Assembly (NCBI RefSeq): GCF_021582875.1
Contig: NZ_CP091138.1
Coordinates: 3,410,001 to 3,474,000 of the forward strand
DNA length: 64,000 bases
DNA from: Microbacterium sp. KUDC0406
GTDB taxonomy: Bacteria > Actinomycetota > Actinomycetes > Actinomycetales > Microbacteriaceae
Reading direction: 5' to 3'
Shown: piece by piece, positions 36,182 to 44,887 of the stretch
How the letters are laid out: the number at the start of each line of letters is the position of its first letter
How positions within the stretch are numbered: position 1 is the first letter of the stretch
Made by a program: the position numbers and the translations under genes
Notes under the pieces: model-generated
Database searches by the model: none
Seen by the model: only the letters and a program-made list of their open reading frames with translations
What the model was told of the DNA's origin: nothing

Positions 36182-37248
36182 CCACCGCATCCGACACGTC
36201 GTTCTGGCGTGCACTCATCCACAAGCCGTTCTTCTGGGGCATCGTGGCGATCATCGCCCTGCTTGCGCTGAACCTCATCAAGGATCCGGCGTACCTGGCC
36301 ATCTCGCTGAATCCCGACAACGGCCGCCTGGTCGGCAACGTGATCGACATCCTTCGACAGGCCGCGCCGATCATGATGATCTCGGTGGGGATGTCGCTGG
36401 TCATCGCGACCGGCGGCATCGACCTCTCCGTCGGCTCGCTGATGGCAGTCGCCGGTGCGGTGTCGATGGAGTTCCTCAGCGGTGCAGACGGATCGCTCGG
36501 CGCCGCGCTCACAGCCATCGTGCTGACGCTGGTGATCACCGGCATCCTCGGCGCCGTCAACGGCGTGCTGGTGGCCTACGTCGGCCTGCAGCCCTTCATC
36601 GCGACGCTGGTGCTGATGCTCGCAGGCCGGGGACTGGCGAAGGTGATCACCGGCGGGCAGAACACGAACGCGTCCAACGACGCGTTCCGCTGGATCGCGA
36701 ACGGCTTTGTGCTGGGGCTGCCCGTGGTGTTCCTGCTCGCGCTGCTGATCGTGATCGCGGTCGGCTGGGTGGTGCGCCGCAGCGCGCTGGGGCTGATGAT
36801 CGAGGCGATCGGCATCAACCCGAAGGCCAGCCGGATGGCAGGCATCAAGCCGAAGGGGCTGCTGCTGACGGTGTACATCATCAGCGGTGTGCTCGCCGGC
36901 ATCGCCGGGATCATGGCCGTCGGCAGCGTGATGACGGTCGACGTCTCGCGCACCGGCTACCAGCTCGAACTCGACGCGATCCTCGCCGTCGTGATCGGCG
37001 GCGCATCGCTCGCCGGCGGCAAGTTCTCCCTCAGCGGCGCCTTCGTCGGCGCCCTGCTGATCGCGACGCTCGACAAGACGGTGCTCTACCTGGGGGTCTC
37101 CTCATCGGCCACCCCTGCGTTCAAGGCGATAGTGATCATCGTGCTCTGCCTGCTGCAGTCCGAGCGTGTGCGCGGCTGGTTCCGGGCACGCAAGACATCC
37201 GCACCCGCGGCGCCCAGCGCCCCGGTGAAAGAGGAGGTGGCGGCATGA
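36178..37248 (+). CDS. Sugar ABC transporter permease, CUT2 (RbsC/YtfT-like)
   Basis: 356 residues, mostly hydrophobic helices. The CUT2 hallmark 'GMSLVIATGGIDLSVGSLMA' is near residues 75-95 and 'AILAVVIGGASLAGGKFSLSGA' near 265. The tail is Ala/Pro-rich (APAAPSAPVKEEVAA). It overlaps both neighbours by ATGA, and with the next gene forms a heteromeric permease pair, as in YtfT/YjfF. Confidence 0.93.
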   Translation: MTTASDTSFWRALIHKPFFWGIVAIIALLALNLIKDPAYLAISLNPDNGRLVGNVIDILRQAAPIMMISVGMSLVIATGGIDLSVGSLMAVAGAVSMEFLSGADGSLGAALTAIVLTLVITGILGAVNGVLVAYVGLQPFIATLVLMLAGRGLAKVITGGQNTNASNDAFRWIANGFVLGLPVVFLLALLIVIAVGWVVRRSALGLMIEAIGINPKASRMAGIKPKGLLLTVYIISGVLAGIAGIMAVGSVMTVDVSRTGYQLELDAILAVVIGGASLAGGKFSLSGAFVGALLIATLDKTVLYLGVSSSATPAFKAIVIIVLCLLQSERVRGWFRARKTSAPAAPSAPVKEEVAA

Positions 37249-38282
37249 CCGTCCTCACAGCGACCGACACACGGCGCGAGACCCCGGCTTTCACAGACCG
37301 CATCCGCCGCGCCGTACAGGCGAACCCCTCGGTGCTTCCGACGGTGGCCTCCGTGGTCATCTTCGTCGGCATGATCGTCTACGGCGAGATCGCCTACGGC
37401 CGCATCGTCCAGGCCAGCACGCTGTCGAATCTGCTGATCAACAATGCGCACCTCATCGTGCTCGCGGTGGCGCTGACGTTCGTCATCCTGACCGGCGGCA
37501 TCGACCTGTCGGTCGGATCGATCATCGCGCTCTCCTCGGTGGCAGGCGTCATGCTGGCGAACGCCGGATGGAACGCGTTCGCGGTCATCATCGTGATGGT
37601 CCTCCTCGGTACCGTGACGGGCCTGGTCTCCGGCATCCTGATCCGCTTCTTCAACGTGCAGCCGTTCATCGCGACGCTCGCGATGATGTTCCTCGCCCGC
37701 GGCCTCGCCTCGCTGCTGAGCACCAAGGCGGAGCGGCTGGGCGAGGAGTCGCCGATCCGCTGGCTGGGCGAGCAGATCAAGGTGGTCGACGGTCCGAAGG
37801 TGAACGACCTCGTCATCACGCCGGCGGTCATCATCGCCGTTCTCGTCGTCGCGGTGGCGTTCTTCGTGCTGCACCGCACCCGCACCGGGCGCACCGTGTA
37901 CGCGATCGGCGGGTCCGAGAGCTCGGCGCTGCTGATGGGCCTGCCGGTGCACCGCACGAAGGTGCTGGTGTACGTGATCAGCGGCACGCTCGCCGGCATC
38001 GCGGCCGTGCTCTACACGGCACGCATCGGCACGGCGCAGAACATCACCGGCATCGGCTGGGAGCTCGATGCCATCGCCGCAGCCGTCATCGGCGGGACGG
38101 TGCTGACCGGCGGCTACGGCTACGTGCTCGGCTCTGTGATCGGCGCGCTCGTGCTCGGCCTGATGAACGTGCTCATCACCCGAGACGGAGGCATCCCTCC
38201 CGAGATGACGACGATCATCACCGGCGGCATCCTGCTCGTGTTCGTGCTCCTGCAGCGGGCGGTGACCCGCAAGCGGGAATGA
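37245..38282 (+). CDS. Sugar ABC transporter permease, CUT2 (RbsC/YjfF-like)
   Basis: 345 residues. 'ALTFVILTGGIDLSVGSIIAL' and 'LDAIAAAVIGGTVLTGGYGYVLGS' mark the family; 'SALLMGLPVHRTKVLVYVISG' is the cytoplasmic loop that contacts the ATPase. ATG 37245 overlaps the preceding permease stop. It closes the CUT2 transporter operon. Two different permeases with one ATPase pattern match the YtfQRT-YjfF furanose importer layout. Confidence 0.93.
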   Translation: MTVLTATDTRRETPAFTDRIRRAVQANPSVLPTVASVVIFVGMIVYGEIAYGRIVQASTLSNLLINNAHLIVLAVALTFVILTGGIDLSVGSIIALSSVAGVMLANAGWNAFAVIIVMVLLGTVTGLVSGILIRFFNVQPFIATLAMMFLARGLASLLSTKAERLGEESPIRWLGEQIKVVDGPKVNDLVITPAVIIAVLVVAVAFFVLHRTRTGRTVYAIGGSESSALLMGLPVHRTKVLVYVISGTLAGIAAVLYTARIGTAQNITGIGWELDAIAAAVIGGTVLTGGYGYVLGSVIGALVLGLMNVLITRDGGIPPEMTTIITGGILLVFVLLQRAVTRKRE

Positions 38283-38420
38283 TGTCCGTCAATGGCCGTG
38301 ATGCGAGATCGCCGCGACCGCCCGACTTCTGCGTGAGACCCGCGTGCTGCACAGGGGACTCGTGCCGAAGTCGGGGTCTCGTCGGGATCTCGTCGTGCCT
38401 TCGACCGATCCCGCGCCCCG

Positions 38421-38434
38421 TACACTCGCAGTCG
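38421..38434 (+). promoter_or_regulatory. Probable leaderless promoter of the LacI gene
   Basis: TACACT at 38421-38426 is a good -10 box and the GTG start is 8 bases further on, with no ribosome-binding site, as in actinobacterial leaderless transcripts. Confidence 0.5.
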
Positions 38435-39441
38435 TGAGTGAGAACGCCGAGGCCAGGCCGCGCGCCGTCGGCGTGCGCGACGTCGCAGCTCTCGCCGGGG
38501 TGTCCCGGCAGACCGTCTCGCGCGTGCTCAACGAGCACCCGGACGTCGCGCCCGAGACACGCGACCGCGTCGTCGCGGCGATGGACGAGCTGGGCTACCG
38601 GATGAACAACGCGGCCCGTGCTCTGGGCACGCGCCGGACCCGCACGATCGGGGTGCTCGCCTCGGACGCGCTGCAGTACGGACCCTCGCGCAGCATCGCC
38701 GCGATCGAGGCGTCGGCCCGCGAAGCCGGGTACTGGGTGTCCACGGCCTACGCCGACTCCGGCGACGCCGACTCGGTGCGTGCGGCGATCGAGCACCTGC
38801 GCGCGCAGGCCGTCGACGGTCTCGTGGTGTTCGCGCCGCACGCGCGCACGCTCGACGTGCTGAAGGACCTCGACACCGGTATCCCGACCGTCGCGCTGCA
38901 CACCGCGGACTGCTCCGCGCACTCGGTCGATCAGGTCGCCGGCGCGCGGCTCGCGGTCGCCGCACTGGCGGATGCCGGGCATCGGCGCATCGCGCACCTC
39001 GCGGGCCCGGCGGACTGGCTCGAGGCCGAGGCCCGGGCATCCGGGTACGAGGCGGAGCTCGCGGCGCGAGGGCTGGGCTTCCGGATGACGGTGTGCGGCG
39101 ACTGGACCGCACGATCCGGGTACGAGGCGGCTGCCGAGGTACGCGCCTCGGGCGCGACAGCGGTGTTCGCGGGCAACGACCAGATGGCCCTCGGGCTGAT
39201 CACCGGGCTGCGCGAGTCGGGTGTCGACGTGCCGGCTGACGTCAGCGTCGTCGGCTTCGACGACACCCCGGATGCCGAGTACTTCTGGCCTCCGCTCACG
39301 ACCGTGCGGCAGGACTTCGACGAGCTCGCCCGCCGCGCCGTCGCGGCGCTGGTCGGGGAGGGCGAGGCGATCGCATCCGCGCCGGTCGCACCGGTCGCGC
39401 CCGTGCTGATCACCCGCGCATCCGTCGCCTCGCCTCGCTGA
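38434..39441 (+). CDS. LacI family transcriptional regulator (likely arabinose operon repressor)
   Basis: 335 residues. HTH 'VGVRDVAALAGVSRQTVSRVLNE', hinge 'YRMNNAARALGTRRTRTIGVL', and a core with 'HLAGPADWLEAEARASGY' and 'AVFAGNDQMALGLITGLRESGVDVPADVSVVGFDDTPDAEYFWPPLTTVRQDF'. GTG 38434 is preferred over an upstream ATG at 38344: conserved sequence starts here, and a -10 box lies 7 bases upstream. The perfect palindrome at 39569-39584 in front of araD is a probable target. The ligand is probably L-arabinose. Confidence 0.9.
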   Translation: MSENAEARPRAVGVRDVAALAGVSRQTVSRVLNEHPDVAPETRDRVVAAMDELGYRMNNAARALGTRRTRTIGVLASDALQYGPSRSIAAIEASAREAGYWVSTAYADSGDADSVRAAIEHLRAQAVDGLVVFAPHARTLDVLKDLDTGIPTVALHTADCSAHSVDQVAGARLAVAALADAGHRRIAHLAGPADWLEAEARASGYEAELAARGLGFRMTVCGDWTARSGYEAAAEVRASGATAVFAGNDQMALGLITGLRESGVDVPADVSVVGFDDTPDAEYFWPPLTTVRQDFDELARRAVAALVGEGEAIASAPVAPVAPVLITRASVASPR

Positions 39442-39460
39442 CCGCGCAGCCTTTCCCTGG

Positions 39461-39520
39461 CTCCGGTCTCACTCGTTGTGGGTCCAGCCCTGGGCGCACC
39501 CGCAACCGGTGCGACCGGAG
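39461..39520. repeat. Palindromic repeat family A, copy 3
   Basis: Left arm CTCCGGTCTCACTCGTTGTG and right arm CACCCGCAACCGGTGCGACC pair with some mismatches. It begins 20 bases after the LacI stop and ends before the araD promoter, where it could terminate the LacI transcript. Confidence 0.75.
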
Positions 39521-39536
39521 CGGAGGGGGTCTGCGA

Positions 39537-39565
39537 TTGACACGTGGCGGACGGCATGTCACAAT
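39537..39565 (+). promoter_or_regulatory. araD operon promoter (-35 TTGACA, -10 CACAAT, 17-base spacer)
   Basis: TTGACA at 39537-39542 and CACAAT at 39560-39565. The predicted start of transcription falls in the adjacent palindrome 39569-39584. Confidence 0.7.
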
Positions 39566-39568
39566 CGG

Positions 39569-39584
39569 CTGTGACCGGTCACAG
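39569..39584. promoter_or_regulatory. Perfect LacI-type operator CTGTGACCGGTCACAG
   Basis: 16-base perfect palindrome with central CG, starting 4 bases after the -10 box and 24 bases before the araD ATG. A bound repressor would block transcription of araD-araB-araA. Related imperfect sites are at 30703-30716, 33303 and 33372-33385. Confidence 0.75.
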
Positions 39585-39607
39585 TCACCCAGGAGGGCCA
39601 ACCAACG

Positions 39608-40315
39608 ATGACGACTTACTCCGCAGAGATCGAGCAGGCGATCGCCGACGTCCGCGCCGACGTGGCCCGCCTGCACGGCGAGCTCGTGCGCTACGGCCTG
39701 GTGGTCTGGACCGGCGGGAACGTCTCGGGCCGCGTGCCGGGCTCCGACCTCTTCGTGATCAAGCCCTCTGGCGTCAGCTACGACGACCTCGCACCCGAGA
39801 ACATGATCCTCTGCGACCTCGACGGCAACGTCATGCCCGGCACGCCCGGCAGCGAGCGCTCGCCGTCCAGCGACACCGCGGCCCACGCTTACGTGTACCG
39901 ACACATGCCCGAGGTCGGCGGTGTCGTGCACACCCACTCCACCTACGCGGTCGCCTGGGCGGCGCGGGGCGAGGAGATCCCCTGCGTGATCACCGCGATG
40001 GCCGACGAGTTCGGCGGCCCGATCCCGATCGGTCCGTTCGCGATCATCGGCGACGACTCGATCGGCCGCGGCATCGTCGACACGCTGAGCGGCCATCGCA
40101 GCCGCGCCGTGCTGATGCAGAACCACGGCCCGTTCACGATCGGCGTGAACGCGAAGGATGCCGTCAAGGCGGCCGTCATGGTCGAGGACGTCGCCCGCAC
40201 CGTGCATCACGCCCGCGAGGCCGGTCCGCTCATCCCCATCCCGCAGGAGAGCATCGACAGACTCTACGACCGGTACCAGAACGTCTACGGTCAGAACGCG
40301 GACGCCCGCCGATGA
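39608..40315 (+). CDS. araD: L-ribulose-5-phosphate 4-epimerase
   Basis: 235 residues, class II aldolase fold. It interconverts L-ribulose 5-phosphate and D-xylulose 5-phosphate. Substrate and zinc motifs are 'TGGNVSGRVPGSDLFVIKPSGVSYDDL', 'HTHSTYAVAWAARG' (two His) and 'NHGPFTIG' (third His). ATG 39608 lies 11 bases after AGGAGG. It is first of the araD-araB-araA set, behind a clear promoter and a perfect palindromic operator. Confidence 0.95.
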   Translation: MTTYSAEIEQAIADVRADVARLHGELVRYGLVVWTGGNVSGRVPGSDLFVIKPSGVSYDDLAPENMILCDLDGNVMPGTPGSERSPSSDTAAHAYVYRHMPEVGGVVHTHSTYAVAWAARGEEIPCVITAMADEFGGPIPIGPFAIIGDDSIGRGIVDTLSGHRSRAVLMQNHGPFTIGVNAKDAVKAAVMVEDVARTVHHAREAGPLIPIPQESIDRLYDRYQNVYGQNADARR

Positions 40316-41877
40316 GCGCCGACGCGATCCGCTCCGGCCGCACCGCCCTCGGCATCGAGCTCGGCTCGACCCGCATCAAGGCCTGCCTGATCGACGCGGA
40401 CAGTCATGAGGTGCTCGCCACCGGATTCCACGACTGGGAGAACCGGTTCGAGGACCGGCTGTGGACCTACTCCCTCGACGCCGTCTGGGGCGGCCTGCAG
40501 GAGGCGTACTCCGGTCTGGTCTCGGACACCTACGACCGGTATGGCGTTCGTCCCACCTCCTTCGGCGCGATGGGCGTCTCGGCGATGATGCACGGCTACC
40601 TCGCCTTCGACGAGTCCGACGAGTTGCTCGTCCCGTTCCGCACCTGGCGCAACACCAACACCGGCCCGGCCGCCGCAGAGCTCACCGAGCTGCTGGGCGT
40701 GAACATCCCGCTGCGCTGGTCGGTCGCGCACCTGCGGCAGGCGCAGCTCGACGCCGAACCGCACGCCGGCTCGGTGCGCTTCCTCACCACGCTCGCCGGC
40801 TACGTGCACTGGCGGCTCACCGGGCGACGCGTCCTGGGTGTCGGCGACGCCTCCGGCATGTTTCCGATCGACTCCGGCGCCCGCGACTACGACCCGACGC
40901 TGCTCGAGCGCTTCGACGCGCACTCCGGCGGCGGCCTGCGCGCGCTGCTGCCGGAGGTGCTCGTCGCCGGCCAGGATGCCGGAGCGCTGACGCCGGAGGG
41001 AGCCGCACTGCTCGACCCGAGCGGCGCCCTGCAGCCCGGCATCCCGCTCTGCCCGCCGGAAGGGGATGCCGGAACCGGCATGGTCGCCACGAACGCCGTG
41101 GCTCCCCGCACCGGCAACGTGTCCGCCGGCACGAGCATCTTCGCGATGGTCGTGCTGGAGCGTCCGCTGGCGGCCGTCCACCACGAGCTCGACCTCGTCA
41201 CCACCCCCGCCGGCGACGCCGTCGCGATGGTGCACTGCAACAACGGCGCCAGCGAGCTGGCGGCCTGGGCTGGCATGTTCGGTCGGTTCGCCGCGGCATC
41301 CGGCTCTCCGCTCTCGAGCGACGCCGTCTTCGAGACGCTGTTCGGCGAGGCGCTGGACGGAGAGGCGGATGCCGGCGGTCTGATCGCCTACAACCACCTC
41401 GCCGGAGAGCCGATCGCGGGGCTCGACGAGGGGCGTCCGCTTTTCGTACGCACGCCCGACAGCCGCTTCACCCTCGCCAACGCCATGCGCGCCCAGCTGT
41501 ACGGGGTGTTCGGCACCCTCGCCCTCGGCATGCGCGTGCTCGCCGACGAGGGGGTCGCCCTCGACCGGATGTATGCCCACGGTGGAATGTTCCGCACGGC
41601 GGGTGTCGCCCAGCGCTTCCTCGCCGGGGCGCTGAACGCCCCGGTCGCCGTCGGCGACACCGCCGCAGAGGGCGGGGCCTGGGGCATCGCCGTGCTCGCC
41701 GCCCACCTCGGCTCCGGCCGGCCCCTGGCCGATTATCTCGACGACCTGGTTTTCTCCGGCGCCGGCATCCGCGTCGTCAAACCCGACCCCGCCGACGTCG
41801 CCGGCTACTCCGCCTACCTCGACCGCTACCGCGCCGGCCTCGCCATCGAGGCCGCCGCCGTCAACGCCCTCCCGTGA
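40312..41877 (+). CDS. araB: FGGY family kinase, probable L-ribulokinase
   Basis: 521 residues. N-terminal 'ALGIELGSTRIKACLIDADSHEVLATG' binds phosphate. 'GVSAMMHGYLAFDESDELLVPFRTWRN' is the sugar region. 'GNVSAGTSIFAMVV' and 'MYAHGGMFRTAGVAQRFLAGALNAPV' form the second ATPase fold. It resembles the actinobacterial AraB/XylB-like kinase group rather than E. coli AraB. Position between araD (ATGA overlap) and araA makes L-ribulose the likely substrate; xylulokinase activity cannot be excluded. Confidence 0.88.
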   Translation: MSADAIRSGRTALGIELGSTRIKACLIDADSHEVLATGFHDWENRFEDRLWTYSLDAVWGGLQEAYSGLVSDTYDRYGVRPTSFGAMGVSAMMHGYLAFDESDELLVPFRTWRNTNTGPAAAELTELLGVNIPLRWSVAHLRQAQLDAEPHAGSVRFLTTLAGYVHWRLTGRRVLGVGDASGMFPIDSGARDYDPTLLERFDAHSGGGLRALLPEVLVAGQDAGALTPEGAALLDPSGALQPGIPLCPPEGDAGTGMVATNAVAPRTGNVSAGTSIFAMVVLERPLAAVHHELDLVTTPAGDAVAMVHCNNGASELAAWAGMFGRFAAASGSPLSSDAVFETLFGEALDGEADAGGLIAYNHLAGEPIAGLDEGRPLFVRTPDSRFTLANAMRAQLYGVFGTLALGMRVLADEGVALDRMYAHGGMFRTAGVAQRFLAGALNAPVAVGDTAAEGGAWGIAVLAAHLGSGRPLADYLDDLVFSGAGIRVVKPDPADVAGYSAYLDRYRAGLAIEAAAVNALP

Positions 41878-41878
41878 A

Positions 41879-41937
41879 ACTGCATCACCGCTCCGAGACG
41901 GGGCTGAAACGCCATAGTCTCGGCGCGGTGGTGCAGT
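41879..41937. repeat. Long inverted repeat between araB and araA
   Basis: Two 21-base arms (41879-41899, ACTGCATCACCGC...; 41917-41937, ...GCGGTGGTGCAGT) pair with two mismatches around a 17-base loop. It begins 2 bases after the araB stop and ends 24 bases before the araA ATG, so it is inside the operon transcript. It could be an mRNA processing or partial termination hairpin, or a dispersed palindrome. Confidence 0.7.
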
Positions 41938-41961
41938 CTCGCGAATGAAAGGACCTTCACG

Positions 41962-43485
41962 ATGACCCGCACCCCGCTCACCACCTCGCTCGACGACTAC
42001 GAGGTCTGGTTCCTCACCGGCAGCCAGCATCTCTACGGGCCCGAGACGCTCGCGCAGGTCGCCGAGCAGTCCCAGGCGATCGCCGGGGCACTCGATGAGG
42101 CGTCCGACGTGCCGGTGCGCATCGTCTGGAAGCCGGTGCTCACCGACTCCGCAGCCATCAAGCGGATCGCCCTCGAGGCCAACGCCGACGACCGTGTCAT
42201 CGGCCTGGTCGCGTGGATGCACACCTTCAGCCCGGCGAAGATGTGGATCGCAGGGCTCGACGCCCTGCGCAAGCCGCTCGCGCACCTGCACACGCAGGCG
42301 AACGTGGAGCTGCCGTGGACGGACATCGACTTCGACTTCATGAACCTCAACCAGGCCGCGCACGGCGACCGCGAGTTCGGGTACATCCAGACCCGCCTCG
42401 GCGTGCCGCGCAAGACGATCGTCGGCCACCACAGCGACCCGCGGGTGCGCGCGGACCTCGCGAGCTGGCAGCGCGCTGCGGCGGGCCTGGCAGCCTCACG
42501 CGACCTCAAGCTCGCGCGCTTCGGCGACAACATGCGCTTCGTCGCGGTCACCGAGGGCGACAAGACCGAGGCCGAGCTGCGGCTCGGCGTGCAGGTCAAC
42601 ACCTGGGGGGTGAACGAGCTGGCGGATGCCGTGCACGCGGCATCCTCAGCCGAGATCGACGCCCTCGTCCACGAGTACGAGGAGCTCTACGACGTGGTTC
42701 CCGAACTGCGCCGCAGCGGCGACCGCCACGAGTCGCTGCGCTACGGCGCGGCCGTCGAACTCGGCCTGCGGTCGTTCCTCGAGGAGGGTGGCTTCGGCGC
42801 TTTCACCACCTCGTTCGAGGACCTCGGTGCGCTGCGGCAGCTGCCCGGTCTCGCCGTGCAGCGCCTGATGGCCGAGGGGTACGGCTTCGGCGCCGAGGGC
42901 GACTGGAAGACCGCCATCCTCGTGCGCGTCGCCAACGTCATGGGCGCGGGCCTCCCCGGCGGGGCGAGCCTGATGGAGGACTACACCTACGACCTCACTC
43001 CCGGCGATGAACTGATCCTGGGCGCGCACATGCTCGAGGTCTCGCCGTCGCTCACCTCGGCGAAGCCCACCCTCGAGGTGCATCCGCTCGGCATCGGCGG
43101 CAAGGAGGATCCGGTGCGCCTGGTCTTCACCGCCGATCCCGGCCCTGCCGTGGTCGTCGCGATGAGCGACATGCGCGACCGTTTCCGGCTCACCGCGAAC
43201 ATGGTCGAGAACGTCGAGCCGCGGGCCGCCCTGCCGAAGCTGCCGGTCGGTCGCGCGGTCTGGAAGCCCGCACCCGACTTCCGCACCAGTGCGGCCGCGT
43301 GGCTGACCGCGGGCGCCGCGCATCACACCGTGATGTCGAACGCGGTCGGCATCGAGGTGTTCCGCGACTTCGCCGAGATGGCCGAGCTCGAGCTGCTCGT
43401 CATCGACGAGGACACCACGCTGCCCGGGTTCCAGGAGCAGGTGCGCTGGAACCAGGCCTACTACCGGCTCGCGCAGGGGCTGTGA
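41962..43485 (+). CDS. araA: L-arabinose isomerase
   Basis: 507 residues, full length. It converts L-arabinose to L-ribulose with Mn2+. Family motifs are '[20 protein letters not shown]', '[14 protein letters not shown]', '[29 protein letters not shown]' and '[13 protein letters not shown]' (active-site Glu). ATG 41962 follows AAAGGA. Third gene of the araD-araB-araA set; the next gene starts on the last base of its stop. Confidence 0.97.
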   Translation: MTRTPLTTSLDDYEVWFLTGSQHLYGPETLAQVAEQSQAIAGALDEASDVPVRIVWKPVLTDSAAIKRIALEANADDRVIGLVAWMHTFSPAKMWIAGLDALRKPLAHLHTQANVELPWTDIDFDFMNLNQAAHGDREFGYIQTRLGVPRKTIVGHHSDPRVRADLASWQRAAAGLAASRDLKLARFGDNMRFVAVTEGDKTEAELRLGVQVNTWGVNELADAVHAASSAEIDALVHEYEELYDVVPELRRSGDRHESLRYGAAVELGLRSFLEEGGFGAFTTSFEDLGALRQLPGLAVQRLMAEGYGFGAEGDWKTAILVRVANVMGAGLPGGASLMEDYTYDLTPGDELILGAHMLEVSPSLTSAKPTLEVHPLGIGGKEDPVRLVFTADPGPAVVVAMSDMRDRFRLTANMVENVEPRAALPKLPVGRAVWKPAPDFRTSAAAWLTAGAAHHTVMSNAVGIEVFRDFAEMAELELLVIDEDTTLPGFQEQVRWNQAYYRLAQGL

Positions 43486-44392
43486 TGCCGGCATCCGGGC
43501 GCCAGTGCCGCATCGCGGCATCCGGCTACGTCGCCGAGATCGCGAGCGTGGGCGCCTCGCTGCGCACGCTGAGGTACGAGGGCGCGACCTCGTCGTGCCG
43601 TTCGCCGCCGACGAGGTGCGCCCTGCCTACCGCGGCGCTACCCTTGCGCCGTGGCCGAACCGCATCGTGGACGGCACCTACTCCTTCGCCGGCATGCATC
43701 ACCAGCTGCCGCTCACAGAGCCGGAGCGCGGGCAGGCGCTGCACGGCCTGGTGGCCTGGTCGGACTTCGCCGAGCGCGTCGTCGACCTGGATCGGGTGGT
43801 GCTCGCGACGACGATCGTGCCGCAGGCAGGCTACCCCTTCACCGTCGAGGTAGAGGTCGAGTATCGCGTGGACGAGCACGGCCTCACGCAGCGGGTAACC
43901 GGCAGGAACGTGGGAACGGATGCCGCGCCCTGGGGCACCGGTCCGCACCCCTACCTCGTCGCAGGGCCGGGCTCCGTCGACGACTGGAGCCTGCTGCTTC
44001 CCGCTTCCGAGGTGCTCACCGTGACCGACGACCGGCTCAGCCCGATCGCGGTGGAGCCTGTCGACGCACACCCGCAGTGGGACTTCCGCGTGGCCCGGCA
44101 CATCGGCGAGACGTTCATCGACCACGCCTTCACCGCTCTCGAGGGAACGGACGGGCACACGTCGGTCGAACTGCACGCGGGTGACGGCGGCGTCGCGATC
44201 ACCTGGGACGACAGATGTCCCTGGGTGCAGGTGCACACTGCCGACACCCCAGCGGTGCCCGGGACGCACCGGCAGGGACTGGCCGTCGAGCCGATGACCT
44301 GCCCGCCGGATGCGTTCAACTCGGGCACCGACCTGGTGGTGCTGCAGCCCGGTGCCGAGCACGCCGTGTCGTGGCGGATCCACGCCCTGTGA
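43485..44392 (+). CDS. Aldose 1-epimerase, frame broken near 43580
   Basis: About 302 residues after repair. Mutarotase-type beta-sandwich interconverting sugar anomers. It shows 'RGATLAPWPNRIVDGTYSFAG', 'QALHGLVAWSDF' (catalytic His), 'GPHPYLVAG' (His) and 'VEPMTCPPDAFNSG' (Glu). The first ~32 codons from ATG 43485 ('SGYVAEIASVGASLRTLRYEG') are in another frame. One more G in the GGG run 43580-43582 gives 'RYEGRDLVVPFAADEVRP'. It ends the arabinose operon and would supply the anomer used by AraA. Confidence 0.88.
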
Positions 44393-44425
44393 CCGGACGC
44401 CCCCGGAACCGGGCATGATCGTCGT

Positions 44426-44596
44426 GTGAGCGAGAGCATCTACACTCCGGGCGCCCACGTGGTCACCCCACGGGGACGCGGCGTCATCATCGATGTCCGG
44501 CCCACACCGATCGGCAGGTTCGTCTTCGGCGTCGAGGACGAGTCGGGCGAGGTCGGCCACTTCACCGAGAAGGCGCTCCGGCTCGCGTCGGAGTGA
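44426..44596 (+). CDS. Small protein, 56 residues, unknown function
   Basis: Reads 'SESIYTPGAHVVTPRGRGVI...EVGHFTEKALRLASE', with a balanced composition and codon use like its neighbours. A short beta-rich, KOW/SH3-like fold is suggested by the 'G..VVTPRGRGVIIDV' pattern, but no family is recognised. GTG 44426 has no ribosome site; CATGAT at 44414-44419 is a -10 candidate 6 bases upstream, so the mRNA may be leaderless. Confidence 0.6.
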   Translation: MSESIYTPGAHVVTPRGRGVIIDVRPTPIGRFVFGVEDESGEVGHFTEKALRLASE

Positions 44597-44638
44597 GATG
44601 AGCCGAAGCGTCGTCGAGATCGGCGTGATCTCCTGATC

Positions 44639-44794
44639 TCAACGCGAGCTCACTGCGATCTCGCCACCACCGGGGCTCCCCGCCAGACCGGCATGGCCGT
44701 CGTCGGTCGGATCGCCGGCCGGGCTGTACGGCATCGCCGAGACCGTGAGATGCCGGCTGCGGTCCTTCTCCACCCACTGCACTGGAACGCACAT
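44639..44794 (-). CDS. Small hypothetical protein, 51 residues
   Basis: From ATG 44794 (AGAGGGGG upstream): 'MCVPVQWVEKDRSRHLTVSA...'. Good ribosome site and codon use, but no recognisable family and a low-complexity Gly/Ser end. It is convergent with the small gene upstream and divergent from the thiolase gene. Confidence 0.4.
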   Translation of the reverse strand: MCVPVQWVEKDRSRHLTVSAMPYSPAGDPTDDGHAGLAGSPGGGEIAVSSR

Positions 44795-44887
44795 GATGTC
44801 CCCCTCTGACGTTATGAACACAAGGAGGCGCGAGGCGGCCGGGTGATACCCGCGCCGGCGCGTCGCGCCCCGGGTGAGAATGGAGTC

